This document shows positions 27,669-37,360 of a stretch of 64,000 nt of DNA, one piece after another. The notes beneath the pieces were generated by a model. It was not told where the DNA came from. It worked only from the letters and a program-made list of their open reading frames with translations, and searched no databases. How positions within the stretch are numbered: the stretch's first letter is position 1; each line of letters opens with the position of its first letter. The position numbers and the translations under genes were made by a program. This stretch comes from an uncultured Lachnospiraceae bacterium. Lineage in GTDB: Bacteria; Bacillota; Clostridia; Lachnospirales; Lachnospiraceae. The stretch spans positions 1 to 64,000 of the forward strand of contig CAJUHP010000007.1 in the NCBI GenBank assembly GCA_910586125.1. Reading direction: 5' to 3'.

Positions 27669-28286
27669 CTATACAGCGGCTTCCTCTGCCGTCTGGGTCA
27701 ACAGCGGTTCTGCCGCTTCTTCTGTATCAGACACGCCGGCAGCCTCCGTTTCTAAAACTGTCTGAACCGGTTTTTCCGGCTCCTTGTCTTCGGTTAAAGC
27801 TTCCGGCTCCGCCGCTGAAAATACCGGGGCAGCATTTATCTCGATATCATCTGCCGGGTCTTCCGGAGCCGCTTCGGTCAGAACCATCTCCTCACCGGCC
27901 TCCAAAGCCATAGCGGCCTCCGTATCGGCAGCCGCCTCCACAACCGCTTTCTTCAAGGGCTGCGAGGACACTTTAACCGCGTCGTTGATGGCTTTTGTCG
28001 CCTCGCTTAACGGAGCCTTGATCTCCTTCAGCGGGTCGGTCAGATCCTTAAAAGGTTCTGTCATCTCCTTTGTCACCGACTGCAGAGGCTGTACGACCTC
28101 GCTCAGAGGTTCTGCCACATTTTCCTTAATCTCTGTAGCCAGCTTGCCGGAATACTGCTTCATCAGACCCAGGGCTTCCCCCAGCTTCTTCGCATAATAC
28201 GGTGTCTTCTCCGGCCCAAGCACCACGATCGCCACAATAACGATCAATATGATCTCCCATGCCCCCAAACTGGCACCTGCTATCAT
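27669..28286 (-). CDS. TatB/TatA-like protein with long proline-heptad extension
   Basis: About 205 residues. The N-terminus is a Tat subunit (WEIILIVIVAIVVLGPEKTP, then an amphipathic helix). Residues about 50-105 carry a periodic pattern with PL or PF roughly every seven residues (EPLSEVVQPLQ, EPFKDLTDPLKEI, APLSEATKAI). The final ~90 residues are acidic, rich in A, E and P, and look disordered. Start chosen at MIAGASLG because AAGGGAG lies 9 nt upstream. A TatB role is inferred from position before tatA and tatC and from length. Confidence 0.8.
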   Translation of the reverse strand: MIAGASLGAWEIILIVIVAIVVLGPEKTPYYAKKLGEALGLMKQYSGKLATEIKENVAEPLSEVVQPLQSVTKEMTEPFKDLTDPLKEIKAPLSEATKAINDAVKVSSQPLKKAVVEAAADTEAAMALEAGEEMVLTEAAPEDPADDIEINAAPVFSAAEPEALTEDKEPEKPVQTVLETEAAGVSDTEEAAEPLLTQTAEEAAV

Positions 28287-28425
28287 TGGACTATTCTCCC
28301 TTCTTTGTCCACCGGACAATTTCATCATGAAGCCAGGTTCTATTTTATCAGATTATTCTCCGGCTTGCAAGTTTTTTCTGTTAAGACACTGCTCAAAATC
28401 GCTGTTTGGAAAGAATTACCGCACT

Positions 28426-29691
28426 TTATAGCTCAATCGCTTTTTCCAGCAGAACATCTTTCTCACACTCCTGCGGAGTCCATGGAACATAAAGATCCAC
28501 GGGAACTCCCTGTCCGCTGACGCCCCGTCCCTCCACGGCCGCTTTTGTCTTGCTCATAGGATATTGGAAGGTAAACCGGCCGCCGTACAGAATTGATACC
28601 GGATTGCAGTAGTCGATATTGCCCATGGTGGGGCGGCCAAGAACCGTGGTCTTTTGGGAGCGGCGGCATAGCTGGATAAAAGTCTCTCCGGCATACTCGC
28701 AGTACGTATCGCTGAGAATCACGACCCGGTCAAACTGGCCGGCGCCTCCGACGGTTGTCTCGTCCGCCGCCAGCTCCTCGTCCGGTTCCCAGACCATTCC
28801 CCGGCCGGATTTCTCATGCAGTTCCCTTATTATCGTCTCAGCCAGTTCCCTGGCGGGCGGCTCCGCGCCGGGCAGATAGTTTTCAAACATCTGTATCTTG
28901 CGCCGGCAGTTGTTCTCCGTGTAGTTCGTATAGAGTCCCTTTTCCTCATAGAGATCTTTAAGAAGAACGGGCTCTTCCATTATGTAATCCAGAAGCGGTA
29001 CAAAAAAAGCTTCGGATCCGCCGATATTGTGCCGCAGATCCAAAATCAGTTTTGTGCAGCGGTTCAGCGATTTCTCCTTGGACGTCAAAAGTTTCGCCAA
29101 TGCGTAGGCATCGGTAAAGTGCGGCAAATCGAGATACAATGTATTCCGGCCGATCAAACGGCCGCCCAGGCGGGGAAGTTTTTTGGAGAGAGGATACCGA
29201 TTTAGTTTTTGTGTCTCGTCCGTCCCGTCCCGGTGTTTGACGAGACACGGACCGGACATTTTCAAAATCGGGTCCCATAATTCTCTCTCTTCTAAGTCTG
29301 CCCCCAAAATATTGCGGGGCAGACGCTTCTTATAGAGAGCCGGGGGTACGCCGCCCAGCGTAATAATCTGATCGCCGGGGAAGAGCCCCGTCTCCTGCCA
29401 CACATCAGTCACATACAGCCTTCCCTCATAGCTGCGCACATGAAAGCCTCTGGTCCCAGCCTGATATCCGCCGCCGCTCAGACGAAACTGCAGATTTCGA
29501 TCCTGCATGGTCGCCAGATACTGATTCATAAGCTGCAGAAATACCAGATCGTTCAGATGTCCCCTGCGCTGCGCTTTCTGACAGGATGACGAAAAAAAGA
29601 GGGAATCATGACGCGCCTTCTTCTCGTCATAGCCGGCGTAGTCATGAAGCACATTCCCTGCCACATCCCGGAAAATCGCATCGTATCGCAA
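28426..29691 (-). CDS. S41 family peptidase-like protein, catalytic serine replaced
   Basis: 421 residues from a TTG start with GGGGGAGG 8 nt upstream; the ATG further upstream lies inside gpsA and has no ribosome site. The middle has a PDZ-like segment (QETGLFPGDQIITLGGVPP) and the C-terminal half has the S41 (C-terminal processing protease) core: LILDLRHNIGGSEAFFVP, then ILSDTYCEYAGETF. In active members this last motif reads SAGE, with the serine as nucleophile; here it is YAGE. It has no signal peptide, so it is probably cytoplasmic and possibly inactive. Its promoter lies within gpsA. Confidence 0.8.
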   Translation of the reverse strand: MRYDAIFRDVAGNVLHDYAGYDEKKARHDSLFFSSSCQKAQRRGHLNDLVFLQLMNQYLATMQDRNLQFRLSGGGYQAGTRGFHVRSYEGRLYVTDVWQETGLFPGDQIITLGGVPPALYKKRLPRNILGADLEERELWDPILKMSGPCLVKHRDGTDETQKLNRYPLSKKLPRLGGRLIGRNTLYLDLPHFTDAYALAKLLTSKEKSLNRCTKLILDLRHNIGGSEAFFVPLLDYIMEEPVLLKDLYEEKGLYTNYTENNCRRKIQMFENYLPGAEPPARELAETIIRELHEKSGRGMVWEPDEELAADETTVGGAGQFDRVVILSDTYCEYAGETFIQLCRRSQKTTVLGRPTMGNIDYCNPVSILYGGRFTFQYPMSKTKAAVEGRGVSGQGVPVDLYVPWTPQECEKDVLLEKAIEL

Positions 29692-29722
29692 GTATTTTTC
29701 CTCCCCCTGTTTCTTGTGGTCT

Positions 29723-29751
29723 ATTATAACATCCCGCCGGGCAGATTGCAA
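29723..29751 (-). promoter_or_regulatory. promoter of the S41-like gene
   Basis: TTGCAA (29751-29746), a 17-bp spacer and a perfect TATAAT (29728-29723) on the minus strand. It lies within the last codons of gpsA and about 32 nt before the TTG start, which supports that start. Confidence 0.8.
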
Positions 29752-30755
29752 GAGGGCCAGGCCAGACTGGCGTTTTCCACGCATTTATCCCGCAGCATCA
29801 GTTCCCGCATGCATTCCGCCGGAGATTTTCCCTCAAACAGCACGGCGCAGACATTTTTTGTGATCGGCATGACAACGCCGCAGCGCTCTGCCAGAGCCGC
29901 TCCAGCTTTCGCGGAATAGACTCCCTCCACAACCATATTAACCTGTTTCATGGCTTCTTCTGCCGTACATCCCTGACTAATCAGAATGCCGGCCCGGCGG
30001 TTGCGGCTGTGCATACTTGCACAGGTCACAACCAGATCTCCGATACCGGACAGACCATAGAGCGTCTCGATTCTGGCTCCCATCGCCAAGGCCAGACGGC
30101 TGATCTCTGCCATCCCCCTGGTGATCAGCGCCGCCTTGGTATTGTCTCCATAGCCCAAACCGTCGGCAATTCCTGCTGCCAGAGCGATGACATTCTTCAG
30201 GGCGCCGCCGATTTCGATTCCGGTCACATCCGGATTGGTGTAGACGCGGAACGAATCGGACATGAATATCGTCTGAACCGTCTCGGCGGTCTGTTTTTCC
30301 CGCGCGCCGACCACGCAAGTGGTAGGAATTCCTCTTCCTACCTCCTCCGCATGGCTCGGCCCAGACAATACCGCGGTGCGGGCCTGGGGAATTTCTTCTT
30401 CGATCTGCTCGCTGAGTGTTTTCAGCGTACACTCCTCGATCCCTTTGGCAACATTGACCAGGATCTGCCCTTCTCTGACAAAAGGAGCCATGGCATGTGC
30501 GAGCCCCCGGATATGAACCGAAGCCGCCGCCAGAACAACCAAATCGGCTGAGCAGGCTTTCTTTAGATCATTTGTCACGACAATTTCCGGCGGCAGTATT
30601 ACATCCGGCAGCGATGAGATCTTTCGTTCTCTTTTGACTTGTTCTGCCTTCTCCTGCGTCGATGAGCGCAGCACAACCTCATGCCCGTTTTTGTGAAGTA
30701 ATACCGCCAGAGCCACGCCGTAAGACCCAGACCCGATTACACTAACCTTCGCCAT
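29724..30755 (-). CDS. gpsA: glycerol-3-phosphate dehydrogenase [NAD(P)+]
   Basis: 343 residues. It makes sn-glycerol 3-phosphate for phospholipid synthesis. The nucleotide motif GSGSYGVALAVLL opens the protein; GIPTTCVVGA and the substrate-binding GDLVVTC plus SRNRRAG near 248-260 are present. PlsY, next upstream, uses the product, and the two genes almost touch. Ribosome site AGGAGG 6 nt upstream. Confidence 0.96.
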   Translation of the reverse strand: MAKVSVIGSGSYGVALAVLLHKNGHEVVLRSSTQEKAEQVKRERKISSLPDVILPPEIVVTNDLKKACSADLVVLAAASVHIRGLAHAMAPFVREGQILVNVAKGIEECTLKTLSEQIEEEIPQARTAVLSGPSHAEEVGRGIPTTCVVGAREKQTAETVQTIFMSDSFRVYTNPDVTGIEIGGALKNVIALAAGIADGLGYGDNTKAALITRGMAEISRLALAMGARIETLYGLSGIGDLVVTCASMHSRNRRAGILISQGCTAEEAMKQVNMVVEGVYSAKAGAALAERCGVVMPITKNVCAVLFEGKSPAECMRELMLRDKCVENASLAWPSCNLPGGML

Positions 30756-30756
30756 G

Positions 30757-31413
30757 TCAAGCCTCCTTTTTTCCGTGAAAGCTTAGTTTATTCTCTGTGC
30801 CGTGGATCAGACGGCTGATGTTGGCCCGGTGCCGCCAGTAAGCCAGCGCCACAATTCCTAGCAAAACCATGGTTCCTTCCCAATAACATGCATTGGACGG
30901 GACTGGCGTCAGACTCTGGCCCCAGAACAGCCACAAAAGCAGCAGCACAGCCTCCACCACCAGAGAGCCCAGCGATACATAGCGGGTAAAGACAATCGGA
31001 AGCAAAAAAGAAAGCAGGCAGATCACAAAAATCCGCCAATCCAGAAAGGCGCACAGGAGGCCGGCCGTGGCGGCGATTCCCTTGCCTCCTTTAAACCCCA
31101 GATAAAACGGATAATTATGACCCAGAATGACGCCGAAACCGCCGTAGAGCATCAGAGCCAGCGCCGCTTCCGGCATCCGGCTTCCATACAGAACGCGGAT
31201 CAGCATACAGAGAAGAAAGGCTTTGCCGAAATCTCCGAAAAACACAAGAATTCCAGCTTTCGGTCCCAGAACACGCAGCGCGTTGGTGGTGCCGGAATTA
31301 CCGCTTCCCTTGGTGCGGATGTCTGTGTTCATCATCTTTCCCACAAAATAACCCGTCTGAAACAGGCCAAACCCATACCCCAGAACCAGACACAGAATGC
31401 GGTGTATCATCAT
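30757..31413 (-). CDS. plsY: glycerol-3-phosphate acyltransferase PlsY
   Basis: 218 residues, about five to six membrane helices. Signature segments: KGSGNSGTTNALRVLGPKAG (residues 35-54), the glycerol phosphate loop GHNYPFYLGFKGGKGIAATAG and the C-terminal RHRANISRLIHGTE. It acylates glycerol 3-phosphate from acyl-phosphate in the membrane. Its ATG overlaps the der stop by 4 nt. Confidence 0.96.
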   Translation of the reverse strand: MMIHRILCLVLGYGFGLFQTGYFVGKMMNTDIRTKGSGNSGTTNALRVLGPKAGILVFFGDFGKAFLLCMLIRVLYGSRMPEAALALMLYGGFGVILGHNYPFYLGFKGGKGIAATAGLLCAFLDWRIFVICLLSFLLPIVFTRYVSLGSLVVEAVLLLLWLFWGQSLTPVPSNACYWEGTMVLLGIVALAYWRHRANISRLIHGTENKLSFHGKKEA

Positions 31414-32741
31414 GAATTTTTCTCCGTCCTTTCTCGAATCAAAAACTTCAGGGAAGTCCCGCGAAAACCAAAGGCGTTTCGTATCTGGTTTTCCAGATAA
31501 CGGGTATAAGAAAAATGCATCAATTCTCTGTCATTGACAAATACCACAAACGTAGGAGGTTTCACGGCCACCTGCGTCATATAGAAGATTTTCAGCCGTT
31601 TGCCCTTATCCGACGGCGGCTGCTGCATGGCCACAGCCTCTGTCAGAATCTCGTTGAGAACGCCGGTCGAAACACGCAGGCTCTGATTCTCCAGCACAAC
31701 GTCGATATAATCAAAAAGTTTCGGCAGTCTCTGTCCGCTTTGCGCTGAGATATAGAGAATCTCCGCATACGGCATAAATGAAAGCAATTCGCGGATTCGG
31801 GCTGAAAAGCGGTTGACGCTCTTGTCGTTCTTATCCGGATAGGCGTCCCATTTATTGACGGCGATCAAAATTCCCTTGCCCCGATCGTGCGCGATCCCGG
31901 CGATTTTAGTGTCCTGATCCGTAATTCCCTCCAGCGCGTCGATGACCAGAACTACCACGTCGGCCCGCTCCACCGCCGCAACGGTGCGGATAATGCTGTA
32001 GCGCTCCAGTTCTTCCTTAATCTTGCTCTTGCGCCGCAGTCCGGCCGTATCAATAAAAACATAGTCTTTTCCGTTTCGGCGTATCACCGTGTCCACCGCA
32101 TCCCGGGTGGTTCCTGCGATCTCGGATACAATGACCCGGTTTTCCCCCAACAGTTTATTTATTATGGAAGATTTTCCTACATTGGGCTTGCCAACGACGG
32201 CAATGCGCGGTCTTTCGTCCTCCTCCTCCTTATCGCTTCCCTGCGGAAAATAGGATACTACCTCGTCCAGCAAGTCGCCCAGCCCCAGCCGGGAGGCCGC
32301 TGAGATGGCAAACGGATCGCCCAGGCCCAGATTGTAAAACTCATAGACGTCCGGCATCAGCTTTTCAAAGGAATCTACCTTGTTGACCGTCAAAATCACA
32401 GGCTTGCCCGAACGGCGCAGCATGTCCGCCACCTTGGAATCTGCGTCCAGCATTCCCTGGCGCACGTCGGTCATAAACAGGATCACATCCGCCGTCTCCA
32501 CCGCAATCTGCGCCTGTTCGCGCATCTGGGATAAAATGATATCTTTGGAATCCGGCTCGATTCCGCCGGTATCCACCAAGGTAAACTGGTGATTCAGCCA
32601 AGTACAGTCGGCGTAAATCCGATCTCTGGTCACGCCAGGCGTATCTTTTACAATGGAGATCCGTTCGCCGGCCAGCACGTTAAACAATGTGGATTTTCCC
32701 ACATTGGGGCGGCCCACTACCGCCACGATGGGTTTACTCAT
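31410..32741 (-). CDS. der: ribosome biogenesis GTPase Der
   Basis: 443 residues with two consecutive GTPase domains. G1 motifs GRPNVGKS (residue ~9) and GKPNVGKS (~180), G3 DTGG and DTAG, G4 NKVD and NKWD, and a C-terminal KH-like domain are all present. Der is needed for 50S subunit assembly. Start set at MSKPIV (AAGGAG 6 nt upstream, overlapping the stop of the preceding gene); the ATG at 32762 is not supported. Confidence 0.97.
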   Translation of the reverse strand: MSKPIVAVVGRPNVGKSTLFNVLAGERISIVKDTPGVTRDRIYADCTWLNHQFTLVDTGGIEPDSKDIILSQMREQAQIAVETADVILFMTDVRQGMLDADSKVADMLRRSGKPVILTVNKVDSFEKLMPDVYEFYNLGLGDPFAISAASRLGLGDLLDEVVSYFPQGSDKEEEDERPRIAVVGKPNVGKSSIINKLLGENRVIVSEIAGTTRDAVDTVIRRNGKDYVFIDTAGLRRKSKIKEELERYSIIRTVAAVERADVVVLVIDALEGITDQDTKIAGIAHDRGKGILIAVNKWDAYPDKNDKSVNRFSARIRELLSFMPYAEILYISAQSGQRLPKLFDYIDVVLENQSLRVSTGVLNEILTEAVAMQQPPSDKGKRLKIFYMTQVAVKPPTFVVFVNDRELMHFSYTRYLENQIRNAFGFRGTSLKFLIRERTEKNS

Positions 32742-32745
32742 TTTT

Positions 32746-34113
32746 TTACTCCTTATTCTCATAGGGCCGGTACGTCTCCGCCCGCCCCTGCACCGGGCCT
32801 TCCCCGATGATACCTTTCAACAACGCATTTCCGCTTGATTTTACAATATCTATGGGAACTTGTAAAGCTTTTTCCACCTGCCCCACCGTAATATCGTCCA
32901 AAAATACGTCTTCCCCGCTCCGAAGCATCACCGAAGGCAGCAAAAGACGGCTTCCCAGTGGCCGGCCCTTTAACTGCGCAATCAGGTCGCCTCCCGTCAC
33001 CAGTCCCGCAACCGTGATGGACGGACCAAAGAAATCGTTGCGGATTCCGTACAGATGAACCGTTATCCTTGGAAATTTTTCTCGAATCCACCGCAGTACC
33101 TCTCTCAGATATCCTTCCGCCAGCAATCCCGTTGCCAGAGACAGCTCGGCTTCTCTTTCATCTTTGTCCTGGTCTGCGAGCGCTTCCCTCACCTCGTTTA
33201 ACAGAAGCCGCACCATACCGACGCCGTTCTCAAGCTGCAGATATCCGTCGTACCGCGTCTCCTCCGGCAGCGGCCGCCCAGCCAGAATATAGAATTCATC
33301 ACTGGCATGAACAAAATGCACGCCGTGGCGGTCAAACAATTTTTTCTGCCAGGACTCGATCTGGTCAATGACTGTTTCCGCCTCCTTTTTATCAAATGTC
33401 CGCAGCGGATACAGTCCGTCACGGTATTTTGTGATCCCCACCGGCACAACGGACAGGCTTTTCATATGGGGGAGGAAGCGCGACAGATCTTCGATACTGC
33501 GCTCCAGTTGCGCCCCGTCGTTGAGCCCCGGGCACAGAACGATCTGCCCGTTCATCTCGATCTCTGCCTCGTAAAGAGCCTGCATTTTTTCCAGAATATC
33601 CCCGGCAAACCGGTTGTGCAGCATCTCACAGCGCAGCGTGGGATCCGTAGTATGGACGGAGATGTTGATCGGAGCCAGGTGGAAACGAATGATTCGCTCC
33701 ATGTCACGCGGGCTCATATTGGTCAGGGTAATATAGTTTCCCTGCAGAAAAGACAGTCGGGAGTCATCGTCCTTGAAATACAGCGTCTCCCGCATTCCCG
33801 GCGGCATCTGGTCAATAAAACAGAATACGCACCGGTTACGGCAGGAGCGGTATTCGTCCATAAGACCGTTTTCAAAATGAAGCCCCAGATCTTCTTCCGG
33901 ATCCTTCTCAATCTCCAAAAGCCATTCTTCTCCGTCTGGCTTGAGAACTGTCATTTCCAGATAGGTGTCGCCGGTATAAAAACGATAGTCAAAGATATCT
34001 TCAATCTCTTGTCCGTCAATGAACAGCAGCCGGTCTTCCGGTTCAATCTCCAGCTCTTCGGCAATGGAACCAGGATCCACGGCTGTGATCCGGTGCCCTT
34101 TTTTCTTTTCCAT
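32746..34113 (-). CDS. DUF512 radical SAM-like PDZ protein
   Basis: 455 residues. A PDZ-like N-terminus (residues ~8-70, ITAVDPGSIAEELEIEPEDR) is followed by a CxxxCxxC cluster (CRNRCVFC, near 92-99), as in radical SAM enzymes, then the C-terminal DUF512 domain ending in SSGNALLKGIIGEGPVQGR. The family is widespread in Clostridia next to der and of unknown reaction. The stop codon overlaps the der ribosome site, so translation is coupled. Ribosome site AAGGAG about 9 nt upstream. Confidence 0.93.
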   Translation of the reverse strand: MEKKKGHRITAVDPGSIAEELEIEPEDRLLFIDGQEIEDIFDYRFYTGDTYLEMTVLKPDGEEWLLEIEKDPEEDLGLHFENGLMDEYRSCRNRCVFCFIDQMPPGMRETLYFKDDDSRLSFLQGNYITLTNMSPRDMERIIRFHLAPINISVHTTDPTLRCEMLHNRFAGDILEKMQALYEAEIEMNGQIVLCPGLNDGAQLERSIEDLSRFLPHMKSLSVVPVGITKYRDGLYPLRTFDKKEAETVIDQIESWQKKLFDRHGVHFVHASDEFYILAGRPLPEETRYDGYLQLENGVGMVRLLLNEVREALADQDKDEREAELSLATGLLAEGYLREVLRWIREKFPRITVHLYGIRNDFFGPSITVAGLVTGGDLIAQLKGRPLGSRLLLPSVMLRSGEDVFLDDITVGQVEKALQVPIDIVKSSGNALLKGIIGEGPVQGRAETYRPYENKE

Positions 34114-34212
34114 GTTATTGTTCTCCTTATATGTTCTAGCTTGACTGTTCTTCTGCCCCCATTATAACAGATTTTCTTCTGTTTTACACCCGGGATCTCA
34201 AGAATCAAAAAA

Positions 34213-34311
34213 GGAGCTGTCGCAAAACTCAGATAAAACACAAAATATGGCTGTGCCAGCTCGTGCATGGATCCCATATTTTGTATAACATCTTTGTTTT
34301 GCGACAGCCCC
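34213..34311 (-). terminator. 99-bp MITE-like hairpin acting as terminator
   Basis: Ends GGAGCTGTCGCAAAAC (34213-34228) and GTTTTGCGACAGCCCC (34296-34311) are near-perfect inverted repeats, and an inner pair (CAAAATATGG with CCATATTTTG) extends the stem. On the minus strand the stem is followed by T6, so it can end transcription of the gene at 34388. A related element lies at 39987-40080. Confidence 0.7.
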
Positions 34312-34387
34312 TATCTGGGCTTTCAGGTAATAAGATCTAAAGAGAAGCTTTTTTCATTTTTCCTGATCTGTTCATCGGTATTTTTTC

Positions 34388-36712
34388 TTATTCAGCAAGC
34401 ATCAGTGACGCCCGATTTTGGATTCGTTTTGCAGCTTCTTTTGCGTCAATATCTCCATTAAAAAACATATCTGCCTCTTCCTCGATAATTTGCAGCAGAT
34501 CTTTGTTATCATATAGATATAAATGCAACGAAATTTCCTGCAAAAAATCTGTTTCTTCCTGTGTTGTGGAAGGAATATCCTGCCAACCGATCCAATTTCC
34601 GTCATAATAATTCCATGTTATAAAATGAGGCGTTTCGTTTTTATAATGGGTCTGTTGATCAAAGGTCTCTTCTGTCACCACAAACCGGTCTATAACACTG
34701 TCGGAATAAGACATATAGGACAAACAGAAGGCAATAAAATCCCATGCCTCTTCCTTATATTTTGACGCACTGTTGATTCCTATCCAATCATACAGCTTTG
34801 CAGGATACCGCACTTCTCCGCTGCTGTTTGGAAATCCGACAATTTTTCCCGATTCCGAAAAAGCTGACCGAATACAGAAATAATCTTCCATACAATTCAT
34901 CTCGTCTACGATTACAGGAAGCTGACCGGAATGAAAAAGTTCAGCACGTTCCTCTCTTTTATTGAGATTCTCTTTTTCATTCAGCCTAGCAATAGTCTCC
35001 AGCAGGGCGGCAAATTCTCCGCTGTCAAAGGAACAGCTCTGATTCGTATCATCTACATAGTGATCCATCTCAGCTCCAGTGAGAATCTGAAGTAAAAAAC
35101 GGGTTGGTGAGAACCAATAATCCGTATATGCCTCTGTAGTTTGTTCTATAAGCGCAGCCAATTCTTGCGGCGTCATGATATTCTTTGGCGTGTCTTTGGG
35201 AACGATCATGATATCAACCGCAAAACTCAGCGGAATGAATGAGATTTTTCCCTCATTTGTGATCAGCTCTAGGATTCCAGGAAGAATCGTTTCTGCTGAC
35301 ATCTCATCTGATTTTGCGAGATAAGGAGTTAAATCTTCGACGGCCCCCTTATCAATCAACATATTCATATCAAAAAGAGACTCACGGTCTAAAAGAATAT
35401 CGGGTCCTTCATTATTTAAAAGTTCCAACTGAAAATCAGTAATATCACCTTTTTCATACTCTCGCAGTGTAATATGGTATTCGGGATGCGATTGATTGTA
35501 CGCCGAAACAATCTGAGCTATTTGAGAAGTCAGAGAATCTCCACTCGAATACGGAGAGTCTGAAAAATATATACTTGCCACTCCTAAAACCAATTCTGTT
35601 TTTTCCGGAATCTGAGAGGCCGGAACTGGCTCCAGGGTAACCCAGAAATTTCCCTTTACAAGTGAATCAAAAATATACAGAAGAAACCCACCGTCCTCCC
35701 TTTTCCGAATGTCTTTTATAGATTCAGCGCTCAAATTGAATTCCTGCCAACCAAAAAGTGCATCCAGAGAGCCGTCTGTCAAATCGATACGCCATAATTG
35801 GTTGATGTCAGCCAGATACAAGCCTTCTTCATAGCCACTGAATACATAATGCATCACGTTCGCTCCGGAGGCCACCTGTTCTGCAGCCGACTCAAAATCT
35901 ACTCGAAGCGGCGTGGGTTCGCTTTCCCCCATTTCCTTCCATTGACTTAGGTTATACAGATAAACACTGTCGCCCACCTCCGGCACCTCGCCTGCCCAAT
36001 AGGCATAAATACCAGAAGCACCTGCGTTTACCAAACCAAAGCAGATATTATCAAATATTTTTGCCGTTAATCCATCCACTGGCAGGGAAAAGCGGCCTTG
36101 GTACTGTCCCATTTCATCCCAGCATAGTACAATGCCAGTGATCGTCAGGCCATACAAATTTCCATCCGTTCCGGTTTCCATATCATAGAGAGCGGAAATC
36201 TCATCCATGCCTGCTGTTGTATCCACCAAATAGATCTCGTTCAGCTCTTGATCTCTCTTTTCCAGCTTATAGGATTGAATTTCTCCATTGCCGTCCTTTT
36301 CTCCATACAGAAAATATGTACTGCCATCTTGTCCTGTCGTCATAGAGATCAAAGATTTCTTATCTTCTATTCCAAAGCTCAGCCGTTGCTGTGCTTTTTC
36401 TCCCATTTCCTGAATATAATAATTTGCTATATCTGTTTCTTGCCGCATATTGTAAGATGAATTATAATAATACAATGTATTGCCAATCAGATGAGGATTT
36501 CTTATATCAATTTCTTTTCCCGCATTCTCAAAATTAGCTGATAGGACATAGCCATCCGGCAATCCTCTGTATTCTGTTTGGATATCAGCAGAGACGGTAT
36601 TTGTGTTTTCTTCTGTAACCTGCACATCGGAACTTGTCGGCCCCTTCTTACATCCAGAAAAAAGAATCATAAAGATTCCTATCCACAAAAGTATATTTAC
36701 ATTTTTTTTCAT
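34388..36712 (-). CDS. large lipoprotein with solute-binding-protein-like C-terminus
   Basis: 774 residues. Type II signal peptide with lipobox FSGC, Cys21. Residues ~40-380 repeat short beta-strand blocks (for example GSTYFLYGEKDG, GNLYGLTITGIVLCWD) and could form a beta-propeller-like sensor. Residues ~390-770 look like an extracellular solute-binding domain (TSQIAQIVSAYNQSHPEYHI, then DILLDRESLFDMNMLIDKGA). The combination is a surface-bound binding lipoprotein. No ABC permease genes are adjacent. Ribosome site GGGAGAGG 7 nt upstream. Confidence 0.8.
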   Translation of the reverse strand: MKKNVNILLWIGIFMILFSGCKKGPTSSDVQVTEENTNTVSADIQTEYRGLPDGYVLSANFENAGKEIDIRNPHLIGNTLYYYNSSYNMRQETDIANYYIQEMGEKAQQRLSFGIEDKKSLISMTTGQDGSTYFLYGEKDGNGEIQSYKLEKRDQELNEIYLVDTTAGMDEISALYDMETGTDGNLYGLTITGIVLCWDEMGQYQGRFSLPVDGLTAKIFDNICFGLVNAGASGIYAYWAGEVPEVGDSVYLYNLSQWKEMGESEPTPLRVDFESAAEQVASGANVMHYVFSGYEEGLYLADINQLWRIDLTDGSLDALFGWQEFNLSAESIKDIRKREDGGFLLYIFDSLVKGNFWVTLEPVPASQIPEKTELVLGVASIYFSDSPYSSGDSLTSQIAQIVSAYNQSHPEYHITLREYEKGDITDFQLELLNNEGPDILLDRESLFDMNMLIDKGAVEDLTPYLAKSDEMSAETILPGILELITNEGKISFIPLSFAVDIMIVPKDTPKNIMTPQELAALIEQTTEAYTDYWFSPTRFLLQILTGAEMDHYVDDTNQSCSFDSGEFAALLETIARLNEKENLNKREERAELFHSGQLPVIVDEMNCMEDYFCIRSAFSESGKIVGFPNSSGEVRYPAKLYDWIGINSASKYKEEAWDFIAFCLSYMSYSDSVIDRFVVTEETFDQQTHYKNETPHFITWNYYDGNWIGWQDIPSTTQEETDFLQEISLHLYLYDNKDLLQIIEEEADMFFNGDIDAKEAAKRIQNRASLMLAE

Positions 36713-36949
36713 AAGTATCCTCTCCCTTTCGTTTTGCTGAAATGATCTATTTCAACATAAATGTTTACACTCTGTAATAATATCTTTAATATAACATATC
36801 TTTTTCAGATTTTCAACCTGAAAGACATAATCGGTTAATTTTTTGCTGTAATCGGGACAAATCATTTTCTTTATTCGACAGACCGGAACCTGCACAAGTC
36901 TGCTTGGCCAGATGTTTTTTTTGAGTTTCCAATCTCTGTATACAAAAAA

Positions 36950-37171
36950 TCACAGAACAAATAAATGCCTGCTCTTATTCCTTCCTCCATCTCTGATTAA
37001 ACAAATCTTTCCGCGCTGATAAACGTCTGCGGGAGACTGCCAGATAGTGTCTTTCTTTTCTTTTGTCAAATTCAGAATATGTTTTGCAAGTTCTAATCCG
37101 CCGATTCCATCCATAGCTACTGCAATCTGTTCCCGGCATTGCCATTCATCATCGACAATCGCCAGCCTCAT
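36950..37171 (-). pseudogene. truncated response regulator receiver fragment
   Basis: MRLAIVDDEWQCREQIAVAM matches the start of a receiver domain of the LytTR/AgrA type, with the acidic DD pair. After about 22 residues the family similarity is lost, the phosphoacceptor Asp and the DNA-binding domain are missing, and a stop follows at residue 73. It begins with AGAGGAG 8 nt upstream. It is probably the remnant of a regulator gene, possibly once linked to the lipoprotein gene downstream. Confidence 0.6.
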
Positions 37172-37360
37172 ATGCAATTCTCCTCTGATCTTTCTTTGCA
37201 ATGTCGTTTTCGCCTGTTATTAATATAGCATAATCCAATTCCCCATGCAACCGGATCTCTGTCAGAATTTCCCCTTCCTTTTCCTTACATTCTGTGCTAA
37301 ACTATCCCTAAAAGCCTGAAAAACAACACAGGAAAAGACCCGCAACGGAGGAAAAAAGAT

